From an uncultured Alphaproteobacteria bacterium (GTDB lineage Bacteria; Pseudomonadota; Alphaproteobacteria; HIMB59; GCA-002718135): DNA of 58,128 nucleotides. The notes under the pieces were generated by a model. That model saw only the letters and a program-made list of their open reading frames with translations, made no database searches and was not told the DNA's origin. Numbering within the stretch: the first letter of the stretch is position 1; each line of letters begins with the position of its first letter. The stretch spans positions 10,001 to 68,128 of the forward strand of contig CACEMR010000006.1 in NCBI GenBank assembly GCA_902560725.1, given 5' to 3'. This document shows positions 10,720-20,464 of the stretch, piece by piece. Made by a program: the position numbers and the translations under genes.

Positions 10720-11677
10720 TTTTGAAAACTGCAGTAAAATAACCTTTTTCAAACGCTCTATCATTTAGACTTGTTAAATTTTTTGAAATTCTTAAGTGAA
10801 GTTTTTTTAAATTATAATGAGGTACTTTAGGACAAAGATGGTGTTCGTGGTGGAAATTAACATTAAAAGTGCCAATTAAAATTTTTTCTAGAAAATAAAT
10901 TATTTTAAATTTATATTCATTAGAGGGTGTTAAAAATGATCTGGTATGTAATAAACCTTCTTGAACACTCTCAATTTTCTTATTAATTTGTTTTGAAAGA
11001 CCATGTTCAGCTATTCCTCTAATTCTCATTAATAACATATGCGGTCCTATAATTGGATAAATCCAAAAAATTATATAGTAAAAAATGTTAAGTTGAAAAA
11101 ATAGTAAAATTACAATTTGGACAATTAGAATTTTTATTAAATTAAATATAATTTTTGTAAATGGAGGCTTTTTTACGTTTTTTTCTCCCACTGAAAAAAA
11201 AACTTTAAATGCACTATATCCAACTAAATCATAAATACATAATTTATAAAAATTAAAACTTTTTACATTAACCTCCTCATATTTATCTTTATCAGATTCA
11301 GGTTCCTTTGAGGTAGTTGTGTGAGCATGATGATGCAAATGTCTTTTTGTATAGTCATCAAAAATTATTCCTATAGGGCAGCCTAAAAACCAAGATGCAA
11401 TAAAATTATTTATTTTTTGATTAGTAAATAAAATACTATGAGATGCTTCATGCATTAGATTTAAAAATGCACCAACTCTGCTAGCTAGTAGAAATAACAT
11501 TGGAAAAGTTAGGTAAATTAAAATACCTTTTTCAAAGAATAATATAGAAATGTAAATTAATAAAAATGAAGATATGAATAAGCTGATTATTGAAATAATA
11601 GATCTAACATTACTCTTGGTTTCTAAGTCAGTAATATCTTTACGAGTTAGACCCATTTTTATAAAATTATAAGCCAT
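10709..11677 (-). CDS. membrane fatty-acid desaturase family protein
   Basis: The 322-residue protein has hydrophobic membrane segments and the three histidine boxes of membrane di-iron desaturases and hydroxylases: HEASH (76-80), HLHHH (113-117), and HHEHH near the C-terminus. It would use O2 and an electron donor to desaturate or hydroxylate an acyl chain at the inner membrane. It begins the operon that runs into the SDR and the DUF4910 protein, with an 11-base overlap. A role in modifying a lipid or acyl part of the surface glycan is inferred from position only; membrane lipid desaturation is the alternative. Confidence 0.8.
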   Translation of the reverse strand: MAYNFIKMGLTRKDITDLETKSNVRSIISIISLFISSFLLIYISILFFEKGILIYLTFPMLFLLASRVGAFLNLMHEASHSILFTNQKINNFIASWFLGCPIGIIFDDYTKRHLHHHAHTTTSKEPESDKDKYEEVNVKSFNFYKLCIYDLVGYSAFKVFFSVGEKNVKKPPFTKIIFNLIKILIVQIVILLFFQLNIFYYIIFWIYPIIGPHMLLMRIRGIAEHGLSKQINKKIESVQEGLLHTRSFLTPSNEYKFKIIYFLEKILIGTFNVNFHHEHHLCPKVPHYNLKKLHLRISKNLTSLNDRAFEKGYFTAVFKNER

Positions 11678-11747
11678 ACAATATTAATATCTATATATAT
11701 GATTATAAATTAATTAAATCTATATGATGAAAAAAATAAGATTAATT

Positions 11748-11824
<77 letters not shown>

Positions 11825-11875
11825 TCAATTAATTTTGACTGTTATTACCTAGATTAGCAAAAAACAAGTAAATTT

Positions 11876-11952
11876 TGGTAGCGGAGGAGGGATTTGAACC
11901 CCCGACATCACGAATATGAGCCGTGCGCTCTGACCAACTGAGCTACTCCGCC
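11876..11952 (-). tRNA. elongator tRNA-Met (anticodon CAT)
   Basis: A 77-nt cloverleaf on the minus strand starts GGCGGAGTAGCTCAG, has a CAT anticodon and encoded CCA. The acceptor stem is fully paired, so it is not an initiator, and the sequence resembles alphaproteobacterial elongator Met rather than the Ile2 tRNA. A small chance remains that it is Ile2 (lysidine CAT). Confidence 0.88.
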
Positions 11953-12063
11953 TTTAAAAAAGACTAATTATTCCTAATATATGCTTTGTCAACTTTGATT
12001 AATTAATATTTTTTTTGTTTTTTTTGTAAAATTATCTAATAGACTTAATTATATTTAAATATT

Positions 12064-12501
12064 ATGCCTTTAGAAATTGAAATAAAAAAAAGCTTTAAAT
12101 TATTTACAAATATAACTGATAAAGTATCTGAAGAGTCTAAAAAATGGGGTAAATCAGGTATAGTTAATGTTTTTAGTACACATACATCATCTTTTGTAAG
12201 AATTGTAGAAGATGAAGTGTTATTACATGCAGATATAAGATTTTTTTTAGACAAAACATTTCCTAAGCATAAGCCAGAAAATAGAAGATACTTGCATGAT
12301 CTACTCTCAATAAGGAAAGATGTGGATCAGGATGAAAGGATAAATGCATTCTCTCACTTAAGAGGATTATTTTTTAATAGTTCTGAAACTGTTCCTATAA
12401 AAAATGGGAAACTTCTTTTAGGCAAATGGCAATCAATTTTTTTTGTTGAACTCGATCCTGTTAGAGATAGAAAATATATAATTACATTTTGTGAAGAATA
12501 A
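12064..12501 (+). CDS. YjbQ/UPF0047 family protein
   Basis: The 145-residue protein matches the YjbQ family: THTSSFVRI near the front, a central YLHDLLS with the conserved histidine, SHLRGLFFNSSETVPI, and the C-terminal LLLGKWQSIFFVELD. Members show weak thiamine-phosphate synthase activity, and the physiological role is unsettled. It is the first gene of a plus-strand set with the cytidylyltransferase-like gene, which begins at a GTG inside its last codons. The link may be positional only. Confidence 0.8.
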   Translation: MPLEIEIKKSFKLFTNITDKVSEESKKWGKSGIVNVFSTHTSSFVRIVEDEVLLHADIRFFLDKTFPKHKPENRRYLHDLLSIRKDVDQDERINAFSHLRGLFFNSSETVPIKNGKLLLGKWQSIFFVELDPVRDRKYIITFCEE

Positions 12502-13192
12502 AAAAATCATAAAGTTTTTCATTATTATTAAATCAAAATCTTCAAGAATTAAAAATAAAAATTTTAAAAAATTAGATGATATTGAACTATATCGATATTT
12601 ATTAAATGAAATTAGTAGTGAAAAAGTTTACATTGATACTGACTCCGAGAAAATTTTAAAAAAAGCAAAAAAAGATAAGCTTTTAAAAAAATTTACAATT
12701 TACAAAAGAAATCAAAAATTCATAAAACTTGAAAAATCAAAAAAATTTAAGTTAAGCCCAGCACTTTTAATGATTGAAAATTTTATTAAAAATCATTGCT
12801 CAGATAATGATATAATTGTTTCATCACACGTAACATCACCATTTATAAAAAAAGAGACAATTTATAAAGCTATAAAATTTTTATCAAAAGGTTATGACTC
12901 TGTTAGTTCTGTAACATTAAATAGAGAATTTGGGCTAATAAAAAAAGGGAATGCATATAAGCGAATTAACTTTGAAGATAATAAAATTAATAAAACACAA
13001 GACTTGAATCCAATAATTTTATTGAATGGATCCTTTTTTATATTTAAAGCTAAAACATTTATGAAATACAATTCAAGATATTCAAAAAAACATTATTATT
13101 ATGAAATTAAATATCCTGAAAGTATTGATATAAATTATCCTGAGGATTTTGAGCAAGCTAAAAACTACTTAAAAAGTATTAAAATAAGATGA
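12491..13192 (+). CDS. CMP-sugar synthetase-like cytidylyltransferase (NeuA/KdsB family)
   Basis: The 233-residue protein resembles acylneuraminate cytidylyltransferases: a degenerate nucleotide-binding start SKSSRIKNKNF in place of the usual ARxGSKxxxxKN, IDTDSEKIL, TSPFIKKETI, and an ending SIDINYPEDFEQA. The family couples CTP to a 2-keto sugar acid such as sialic, pseudaminic or legionaminic acid, or Kdo. It starts at GTG, overlapping the YjbQ stop. No sugar-acid synthase is in the window, so the substrate is unknown. The altered signature may mean changed specificity or reduced activity. Confidence 0.65.
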   Translation: MKNKKIIKFFIIIKSKSSRIKNKNFKKLDDIELYRYLLNEISSEKVYIDTDSEKILKKAKKDKLLKKFTIYKRNQKFIKLEKSKKFKLSPALLMIENFIKNHCSDNDIIVSSHVTSPFIKKETIYKAIKFLSKGYDSVSSVTLNREFGLIKKGNAYKRINFEDNKINKTQDLNPIILLNGSFFIFKAKTFMKYNSRYSKKHYYYEIKYPESIDINYPEDFEQAKNYLKSIKIR

Positions 13193-13890
13193 AAAAAATT
13201 TTTATTACTGGTTTAAAAAATGGATTTGGTAAATCACTTAAAAATATTTTTTATCAAAATTCATTTGAGATTTATGGAATTTCTAAATCAATAGTTAAAG
13301 AAACAAATAAAATAAAAAAAATTGATTTAAAAAATACTAAAAATATTAATAGTAAATTAAATTTATTATTTAAAAATAATAAAAAGTTTGAATATCTTAT
13401 TCTTAATGCAGGATCACTAGGGCCAATTACAAAAACTGTAGAATTAAAGATTAAAGAAATAAAAAAAAATTTAGATATTAATGTTTTTTCAAATAAATTA
13501 ATATTAGACTACGTTATTAAAAATAATATTAAATTTAAATCTATCATTGCAATTTCATCTGGCGCTTCTCTAAAAATAAAATTTGGTTGGTATAATTATT
13601 GTTTATCAAAAGTTGCACTAAGATTTTTAATAGAGTCATATGCATTAGAGTATAAGAAACTACATTTAATAAATTACAATCCTGGTTTAATAGAAACTAG
13701 TATGCAAAGGAAATTAAGAAAAATAAATAGCAAAAAGATACCTTCTGTAAAATTATTCAAAGAAAATTATATAAAAGGAAATATTCAAAAACCTGAAGAT
13801 GCTGCTATAAAATTATATAATAATTTAAGTTTAATAACTAGTAAACAATCTGGTTCTTATATTGACTCAAGAAATTTAAATATTAAATGA
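13189..13890 (+). CDS. SDR-family oxidoreductase
   Basis: The 233-residue short-chain dehydrogenase has TGLKNGFG at the N-terminus, LNAGSLG, an ISSGAS active-site serine, YNYCLSK with catalytic Tyr and Lys, and NPGLIET. Its ATG overlaps the stop of the CMP-sugar synthetase-like gene by 4 bases, so the two are translationally coupled and probably act on the same sugar. Its end overlaps the convergent sufA end by 15 bases. Confidence 0.75.
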   Translation: MKKIFITGLKNGFGKSLKNIFYQNSFEIYGISKSIVKETNKIKKIDLKNTKNINSKLNLLFKNNKKFEYLILNAGSLGPITKTVELKIKEIKKNLDINVFSNKLILDYVIKNNIKFKSIIAISSGASLKIKFGWYNYCLSKVALRFLIESYALEYKKLHLINYNPGLIETSMQRKLRKINSKKIPSVKLFKENYIKGNIQKPEDAAIKLYNNLSLITSKQSGSYIDSRNLNIK

Positions 13891-14211
13891 CTCTCCACAT
13901 CCGCAAGTTGATTTTTCATTTGGGTTATCAAAAACAAATCTAGAAGCAAGTTTATCAGTTCTATAGTCCATTATCGAACCTAATAAAAACATTGTTGCTT
14001 TTGGATCTATTAAAACTTTTGCCCCATCATGATCGATACTTTCATAATTTTTTAAATCAGATGAATTTCCAAAATCTAGTTTGTAAGAATAACCACTACA
14101 ACCTGACTTATCTACTCCAATTACTACTGAATCAAATCCATCAGGTGCGTTGGATAAAATTTTTTTTATCTGGTTAGAAGCATCTGTGGTTATAGATAAT
14201 AATTTATTCAT
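13876..14211 (-). CDS. sufA: SufA/ErpA-type A-type Fe-S carrier
   Basis: The 111-residue HesB/IscA-family protein has the three conserved cysteines C38, C103 and C105 (the last two in a CGC motif before ESF). It would receive Fe-S clusters from SufBCD and pass them to target apoproteins. It is the last gene of the suf operon, so sufA is the natural name, though an ErpA-type role is possible. Confidence 0.85.
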   Translation of the reverse strand: MNKLLSITTDASNQIKKILSNAPDGFDSVVIGVDKSGCSGYSYKLDFGNSSDLKNYESIDHDGAKVLIDPKATMFLLGSIMDYRTDKLASRFVFDNPNEKSTCGCGESFNI

Positions 14212-14230
14212 AAATACTCTATAAATTAAT

Positions 14231-14617
14231 TTAAAAAATATCTAAAGCAAGTTTTGCTTCTTCCGACATCAAATCCTTGTGCCACTTTGGATCCCATACT
14301 AAAGATACCTCAATAGAATTTAAATTTGATATTTTTTCTACTGATTTTCCTACACTTTCTGGCATACTTCCTGCAACTGGGCAGTTTGGGTTAGTTAAAG
14401 TCATTTTAATTTTTATGTCATTAATGTCATTAATTTTTATTTCATATATCAAACCTAAGTCATATAAATTTACAGGTATTTCAGGATCCATAACTCCCTT
14501 TATACATTCTATGACTTGTTCTTCTTTGATTTTAGTTACATTGTGTAAATTACCAAATTTTTTTGTGTAACTTACATTTTTACTTGGTAAAAAATCTTTC
14601 AATTTTTTATCTTCCAT
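14231..14617 (-). CDS. sufT: SufT-like Fe-S assembly factor (DUF59/MIP18)
   Basis: The 128-residue protein carries a DUF59 domain: VMDPEIPVNLYDLGLIY, a TLTNPNCPVAGSMPE segment with the conserved cysteine, and a C-terminal VWDPKWHKDLMS. This is the SufT type that supports Fe-S maturation. Its ATG lies 3 bases after the sufS stop, and sufA follows 19 bases on. Confidence 0.85.
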   Translation of the reverse strand: MEDKKLKDFLPSKNVSYTKKFGNLHNVTKIKEEQVIECIKGVMDPEIPVNLYDLGLIYEIKINDINDIKIKMTLTNPNCPVAGSMPESVGKSVEKISNLNSIEVSLVWDPKWHKDLMSEEAKLALDIF

Positions 14618-14620
14618 TAC

Positions 14621-15817
14621 TTATAAAAGGATTTTAATAATTTCATCAATACTATCTACTAAATAGTCAACGTCATCTTTTGTATTATATACTCCAAATG
14701 AAACTCTTGATGTGCCAGTGACATTAAAATGTTTCATTAGAGGTTGGCAACAATGATGCCCCGTTCTTATTGCTATATTTTTTTTATCAAGCATTGCCCC
14801 TAAGTCTGCATTATGCACTCCTTCAATATTAAATGAAATAATTGCTCCTTTATTTTTATTTGACCCATATATTTTTATGTTGTTGAATTTAGATAGCTTT
14901 TCATAGGCATAATCATGAATTTTCATTTCGTGATCATAGATATTATTTGGATCGACTTCATTCATAAAATTTAGGGATGATGAAAATCCAATTACTGGAC
15001 CAATAGGAGGAGTGCCTGCCTCGAATTTTTCATAACCGCTTGCATATGTACTTTTATCTATGTCAACATCGTGAATCATTTGACCTCCTCCTTGGTATGG
15101 AGAAAATTCATCTATCCACTTGTCTTTCATATAAAGTACTCCAAGACCTGAAGGGCCATACATTTTATGTGCAGAAAAAACATAAAAATCAGGATCTATA
15201 TCTTTAAGGTCAACTTTTTTATGGGGCGCAAATTGACAACCATCAAGTAGTAAAGGAATATCATTTGTTTTTGCTATATCTTTTACATTATCAATATTAG
15301 TTATTGAGCCTGTAACATTTGACATGTGAGTTAACGTAATAAGCTTAGTTTTTAAGTTAATTTTATCATTTAATTCATCATAATTAATTTCACTAATTTC
15401 ATTTAATCCCAAAGGTACAATTTTTATTTTTTTGCCAGTTAGATGCCAAGGAATTAAATTTGCATGATGCTCAAGATAGCTTAAGATTATTTCATCTCCA
15501 TCCTTTAAATATTCTTTAGACATGCAATGAGAAATTAAATTGACACCTTCAGTGGCGCTTTTAACAAAAATAATATTACTTTGAGAGACATTAAGAAAAT
15601 TAGCTACTTTTTTTCTGGCATCTTCAAATTTTTTTGTGAGGTTAGCACTTAATTCATAATTGCCTCTATGGATATTTGCATATTCATTTGTGTAACAATT
15701 ATTTGTTGCATCAATCATTTCGTCAACTTTTAAAGCAGAGGCAGCTGTATCTAAAAATACTAAGTTAGGATTTTTTTTGAATACAGGAAACTTCGATTTT
15801 ATATTAGAAATGTTCAT
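14621..15817 (-). CDS. sufS: cysteine desulfurase SufS
   Basis: The 398-residue class V PLP aminotransferase has the PLP lysine K218 in SAHKMYG and the catalytic cysteine C356 in RTGHHC, the SufS (group II) pattern. It takes sulfur from cysteine for cluster assembly on SufBCD. It overlaps sufD by 4 bases. No sufE or sufU is seen in the operon, so the sulfur acceptor would have to be encoded elsewhere or be SufB directly. Confidence 0.95.
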   Translation of the reverse strand: MNISNIKSKFPVFKKNPNLVFLDTAASALKVDEMIDATNNCYTNEYANIHRGNYELSANLTKKFEDARKKVANFLNVSQSNIIFVKSATEGVNLISHCMSKEYLKDGDEIILSYLEHHANLIPWHLTGKKIKIVPLGLNEISEINYDELNDKINLKTKLITLTHMSNVTGSITNIDNVKDIAKTNDIPLLLDGCQFAPHKKVDLKDIDPDFYVFSAHKMYGPSGLGVLYMKDKWIDEFSPYQGGGQMIHDVDIDKSTYASGYEKFEAGTPPIGPVIGFSSSLNFMNEVDPNNIYDHEMKIHDYAYEKLSKFNNIKIYGSNKNKGAIISFNIEGVHNADLGAMLDKKNIAIRTGHHCCQPLMKHFNVTGTSRVSFGVYNTKDDVDYLVDSIDEIIKILL

Positions 15818-17040
15818 TTTACTTTACTTAAATATCTAATAAGTTTCTTTTGTATCAATTCAGACATTTGTTCATCATCAATACTACTTAATTCTTCATT
15901 AATAAATGAAGATATCAGTATTTTAGTTGCTGCATTTTTACTCATACCTCTAGATCTGAGATAAAATATAGCATTCTCATCAATTGGCCCAATAGTTGAA
16001 CCATGACTACACTTTACATCATCGGCATATATTTTTAATTCAGGTTTAGAGAAGTAAGATGCATTATCAGATAAAAGTATTCCTTTGCTAAGCTGATATC
16101 CTTCTGTTTTTTGCGCCACTTGATCAACATGAGTATTACTAAAATAGGTAGCTTTAGCTCGATCCTTCAAAATACCTTTATAAACTTGATTACTTTTACA
16201 ATCTTCAGCAAAATGCTTAACAAATGTTTTATTATTTGATGTGTTGTTATCTTTAAGGAAAAAAATTCCTTGCAAATCAGCTTCTGAGTTGATTTCTAAT
16301 AGTTCAGAAAAATGGAAATTTCTTACATAACCATCAGAAAAATTATAAACTCTTTGATTGTAAAAAGACTCTTTTTTACATGAAGAATGGCTCGTTATGA
16401 CTAAATTATGATTAGAAGAATTATCTTGTATTAAGAAGTGATTTAAGGAAGATTTTTTTTCTAACTTTATTACATTTAATATATTAGACGTAGAATTATT
16501 TTTATTTTCATACTCTTCTATAAGACTTAGAGATGAACCCTCTTCACAAATAAAATTATTTTTTTGAAAAATAGTTAAATCATCATCAGTGACAATATTT
16601 GATATTTTAATTTTAATATTATTATTTTTTTTTATTATAATCTTAAAGCCGCTATTTAAAAATAATGAATTTAAATTTACAAAATGATCATTTTTTTCAA
16701 TAGTATTATTTTTTGAGAAATCATTATAATCTTTATCTGATATTTTAGTAATTTCAATTTTATCATCTTTAAAACTTGCACATTGACCATTTACAGAAAC
16801 TATTGAATAACTGCTATCTTGATTATTGTTTATTACTGATGTTTCTTCAGGAAGAAGATACTTATATTTAAAATCAAAAAAGTTTTTTAAATTTATATTT
16901 TTTAGACTTTCATTACTTTTTTTATCAAATCTATCAGTTATAAAAACATTTATTAGTTTCTCTCTATGAATTTGAATGTCTTTGTTTTCTGAAAAAAAAA
17001 TGTTTTTTTTATTTTTTTGATAAATTTCCTGAATATTCAT
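15814..17040 (-). CDS. sufD: Fe-S cluster assembly protein SufD
   Basis: The 408-residue protein ends in the beta-helix SufB/SufD core with CSHGSTIGPIDENAIFYLRSRG, the region that holds the conserved C and H at the SufB interface. The N-terminal third is poorly conserved and Asn/Lys-rich. It forms the SufBC2D scaffold with its two upstream neighbours. Its start shares one base with the sufC stop. Confidence 0.92.
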   Translation of the reverse strand: MNIQEIYQKNKKNIFFSENKDIQIHREKLINVFITDRFDKKSNESLKNINLKNFFDFKYKYLLPEETSVINNNQDSSYSIVSVNGQCASFKDDKIEITKISDKDYNDFSKNNTIEKNDHFVNLNSLFLNSGFKIIIKKNNNIKIKISNIVTDDDLTIFQKNNFICEEGSSLSLIEEYENKNNSTSNILNVIKLEKKSSLNHFLIQDNSSNHNLVITSHSSCKKESFYNQRVYNFSDGYVRNFHFSELLEINSEADLQGIFFLKDNNTSNNKTFVKHFAEDCKSNQVYKGILKDRAKATYFSNTHVDQVAQKTEGYQLSKGILLSDNASYFSKPELKIYADDVKCSHGSTIGPIDENAIFYLRSRGMSKNAATKILISSFINEELSSIDDEQMSELIQKKLIRYLSKVK

Positions 17041-17780
17041 TATTGAAATTGTTGAAAACCATCTTTTTCGATTTCAGATGCTATTTCAGATCCTCCAGAT
17101 TTGACTATTGAACCATTATTCATAACATGAACAAAGTCAGGTTTAATGTAATCTAATAATTTTTGATAATGTGTTATAATTAAAAAAGAATTACTTTTTG
17201 TTTTAAGTTTATTTACTCCTTCTGTTACAATTTTAAGCGCATCAATATCTAAACCAGAATCTGTTTCATCTAATATTGCAAGATCAGGATTTAGAATACT
17301 CATTTGTAAAATTTCATAACGTTTTTTTTCACCTCCAGAAAAACCTGTATTTACAGAACGTTTCAACATCTCAATATCAATACCTAAATCACTTGCTTTA
17401 GATTTTAATAATTTAGCAAATGATAAATTATCTATTTCTTTTTGATTAAATCTATTTCTTTTTGAATTTATAGCAGAATGTAAAAAAGGGGTTATGTTAA
17501 CACCGGGTATTTCTACTGGATATTGAAAAGCTAAAAACATACCCTCTTGCGCTCTCTCTTCAATGTTCAATTCAAATAAATTTTTATTTTTAAAAGTAAC
17601 TTCTCCTTCAAGAATTTCATAATCCTCTTTACCCGCAAGTACATTTGCTAAGGTACTTTTGCCAGAGCCATTAGGGCCCATAATTGCATGAACCTCGCCT
17701 TCATTTATATTTAAATTTAAGTTTCTTAAAATATTTTTATTTTCAATTTTTATTGATAATTTTTTAATTTCTAAAAACAT
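17040..17780 (-). CDS. sufC: Fe-S assembly ATPase SufC
   Basis: The 246-residue ABC-type ATPase has Walker A GPNGSGKST (35-43), the signature FSGGEKKR, and Walker B LAILDETDSGLD. It powers conformational change in the SufBCD scaffold and has no membrane domain. It starts 2 bases after sufB. Confidence 0.96.
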   Translation of the reverse strand: MFLEIKKLSIKIENKNILRNLNLNINEGEVHAIMGPNGSGKSTLANVLAGKEDYEILEGEVTFKNKNLFELNIEERAQEGMFLAFQYPVEIPGVNITPFLHSAINSKRNRFNQKEIDNLSFAKLLKSKASDLGIDIEMLKRSVNTGFSGGEKKRYEILQMSILNPDLAILDETDSGLDIDALKIVTEGVNKLKTKSNSFLIITHYQKLLDYIKPDFVHVMNNGSIVKSGGSEIASEIEKDGFQQFQ

Positions 17781-17782
17781 TT

Positions 17783-19234
17783 TTATCCAACACTACCTTC
17801 TAAAGATATTGAAACTAATTTTTGTGCTTCAACTGCAAATTCCATTGGCAGTTCTTGTAAAACTTGTTTACAAAAACCATTAACTATTAATGAAACAGCT
17901 TCTTCATGACTCAAACCTCTTTGTCTACAATAATAAAGTTGATCCTCATTAATTTTGGATGTCGATGCTTCATGCTCAATGACTGCAGAATTATTTTTTG
18001 ACTCAATATATGGCACTGTATGTGCTCCGCATTTATTACCTACTAAAAGTGAGTCACATTGAGTATAATTTCTAGCTTTATCAGCTTTTCTTAAAAATGA
18101 AACTTCACCACGATAAGTATTTTGAGATTTACCAAGAGAAATACCTTTAGATATAATTTTACTCTTAGTATTTTTGCCAATATGAGTCATTTTGGTACCA
18201 GTATCAGCTTGTTGATAATTATTAGTAATTGCTACTGAATAAAATTCACCAATTGAATTATCACCTTTTAAAATACAACTTGGATATTTCCAAGTAATAG
18301 CAGATCCAGTTTCAACTTGCGTCCATGATATTTTGCTATTGTTACCTGCACATAAACCTCTTTTGGTAACAAAGTTATAAATTCCACCTTTTCCTTCTTC
18401 ATCACCTGGATACCAATTTTGAACAGTAGAGTATTTAATTTCTGCATCTTCTAATGCAATTAACTCAACATTGGCTGCATGAAGTTGATTCTCATCTCTT
18501 TTTGGGGCTGTGCAGCCTTCTAAATAACTAACGTAACTACCTTTATCAGCAATAATTAATGTTCTTTCAAATTGGCCTGTATTTTCTGAATTAATCCTAA
18601 AGTAAGTAGATAACTCCATTGGGCATTTAACATTTTCAGGTATGTAAACAAAAGAGCCATCAGTAAATACTGCAGAGTTTAATGCAGAAAAAGAATGATC
18701 TCCAGGAGGTATAACAGAACCTAAATATTTTTTTACTAATTCTGGATGTTTTTGTATTGCCTCACTAATAGAGCAAAATATAATTCCCAACTTTTCTAAT
18801 TGACCCTTATAAGTGGTTGCAACTGAAACACTATCAAAAACAACATCAACTGCAACACCAGCTAAAACCTTTTGTTCCTCTAAAGGGATTCCAAGTTTAT
18901 TATATGTTTCAATAAGTTTAGGATCGACCTCACTAAGATCTTTTGGTTTCTTCTCAAAGCCCTTAGGGGCAGAATAATAATATATATCTTGATAATCAAT
19001 TTTAGGAAAATTAAGATTTGACCACTTCGGCTCTTTAATCTTTTTCCACTTAGAAAAAGAATTCAATCTCCAATCAAGCATCCATTCAGGTTCATTTTTT
19101 TTAGTTGATATAAATTTAATTGTTTCTTCGTTAAGACCTTTTTTAGGCTTATCTGAATCTATATCTGTTACAAATCCATATTTATATTTATTTTTGCTAT
19201 AACTATCTAACTTATCTAATGTCTCAGTGTTCAC
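17783..19234 (-). CDS. sufB: Fe-S cluster assembly protein SufB
   Basis: The 483-residue protein is clearly Suf[41 protein letters not shown], the C-terminal [18 protein letters not shown], and [21 protein letters not shown]. It is the scaffold subunit that assembles the nascent cluster. It starts at GTG and is the first gene of sufBCDSTA. The 79 bases up to mnmA contain no IscR/RirA-type regulator gene, so control must come from elsewhere. Confidence 0.96.
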   Translation of the reverse strand: MNTETLDKLDSYSKNKYKYGFVTDIDSDKPKKGLNEETIKFISTKKNEPEWMLDWRLNSFSKWKKIKEPKWSNLNFPKIDYQDIYYYSAPKGFEKKPKDLSEVDPKLIETYNKLGIPLEEQKVLAGVAVDVVFDSVSVATTYKGQLEKLGIIFCSISEAIQKHPELVKKYLGSVIPPGDHSFSALNSAVFTDGSFVYIPENVKCPMELSTYFRINSENTGQFERTLIIADKGSYVSYLEGCTAPKRDENQLHAANVELIALEDAEIKYSTVQNWYPGDEEGKGGIYNFVTKRGLCAGNNSKISWTQVETGSAITWKYPSCILKGDNSIGEFYSVAITNNYQQADTGTKMTHIGKNTKSKIISKGISLGKSQNTYRGEVSFLRKADKARNYTQCDSLLVGNKCGAHTVPYIESKNNSAVIEHEASTSKINEDQLYYCRQRGLSHEEAVSLIVNGFCKQVLQELPMEFAVEAQKLVSISLEGSVG

Positions 19235-19313
19235 AATGTATCATCTAATCCATTAATTTAAAAAATCCAGTTATTTCAACAAAAAACAACCAAATTTAGA
19301 ATAGATTATAAAT

Positions 19314-20408
19314 TTAAGCAGTTATCCAGCCACCGCCCAGTAATTGGTCGTTTTTATAAAAAACACATGCTTGACCTGGAGATGTGCCATCTATTTGAGA
19401 ATAAAATGTGAAAGTTCCAGAGTCATTTTTAATATCAAGAGTTCCTGGCAAATCTTCTTGTGTAGATCGAATTTTCGCTGAACATTCTAATTTACTTGGC
19501 TTTATAAGACCTCCAAGCCAATTAATATTTTTGAAATTAATAATATTTTTTTTTAATTTTTCTTTTGACCCTAAGGTGATTGAGTTTTGATTTTTGTTTA
19601 TGTCAATTACATACAAAGGTTTCTCAAAGCCACTTACTCCTAAACCCTTCCTTTGCCCAATAGTGTAGTTTGCAATTCCATCATGCTTACCTATAATTTT
19701 ATTATTAGTATCATAAATATTTCCTTTTATAATCGATTCAGGATTTATATTTCTAATTAAATTTCTGTAAGAATCAGAAGTTACAAAGCAAATATCTTGG
19801 CTATCCGGTTTATCACTGACTTTTAATTCATACTCTTTAGCTTTTTTCCTTATTTCAGATTTTTTAAAATTACCTAGAGGAAATCTTACATAATTTAGCT
19901 GTTCTTGTAAGGTAGCAAAAAGGAAAAAGCTTTGATCTTTAGAGTTATCTTTTGCTTTGTGTAAGCTTGCATTAGTTAAGGATCCTCTTCTAATTGCATA
20001 ATGGCCCGTGACTAGTGCATCAGCACCTATATTTTTAGCCTCATCAAGTAAATCTTTAAATTTTACTGTTTGATTACACTTAACACAAGGTAATGGAGTT
20101 TCTCCATTTTTATATGATTCAATAAAATTATTTATAACTCCATCAAAAAATTTATTCTGATAATCTAAAACTAAATGTCGAAAATTATTTTGTAAAGCTA
20201 CATTTTTTGCATCTTCGATATCAATACCGGCACAACATGATTTATTTTTTGAAACATTAGAATTATTATATAATTTTAATGTAATACCAGTTACATCATA
20301 ACCTTCTTTTTTTAGCATTACTGCAGCAACAGAGCTATCTACACCTCCAGACATAGCAACGACGACTTTTGTCAGCCTTTCTGACTTATTAAAACCAAGA
20401 GAATTCAT
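19314..20408 (-). CDS. mnmA: tRNA 2-thiouridine synthase MnmA
   Basis: The 364-residue protein has the PP-loop SGGVDSS (20-26), catalytic C108 in PCVKCN and the partner C207 in QDICF, then a C-terminal beta-barrel with GTSPGQACVFY. It thiolates wobble U34 of tRNAs for Lys, Glu and Gln using ATP and persulfide sulfur. Its place before suf suggests shared dependence on cysteine desulfurase, though the 79-base gap leaves room for a separate suf promoter. Confidence 0.95.
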   Translation of the reverse strand: MNSLGFNKSERLTKVVVAMSGGVDSSVAAVMLKKEGYDVTGITLKLYNNSNVSKNKSCCAGIDIEDAKNVALQNNFRHLVLDYQNKFFDGVINNFIESYKNGETPLPCVKCNQTVKFKDLLDEAKNIGADALVTGHYAIRRGSLTNASLHKAKDNSKDQSFFLFATLQEQLNYVRFPLGNFKKSEIRKKAKEYELKVSDKPDSQDICFVTSDSYRNLIRNINPESIIKGNIYDTNNKIIGKHDGIANYTIGQRKGLGVSGFEKPLYVIDINKNQNSITLGSKEKLKKNIINFKNINWLGGLIKPSKLECSAKIRSTQEDLPGTLDIKNDSGTFTFYSQIDGTSPGQACVFYKNDQLLGGGWITA

Positions 20409-20464
20409 ATATTTAAAACATCTATATTTACAAAATCATATAAGTTCAATATTAGCTTTTACAA

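Noticed and set aside
12045-12254. Open frame on the minus strand over the start of the YjbQ gene
   Set aside because: The YjbQ family match on the plus strand explains the region.
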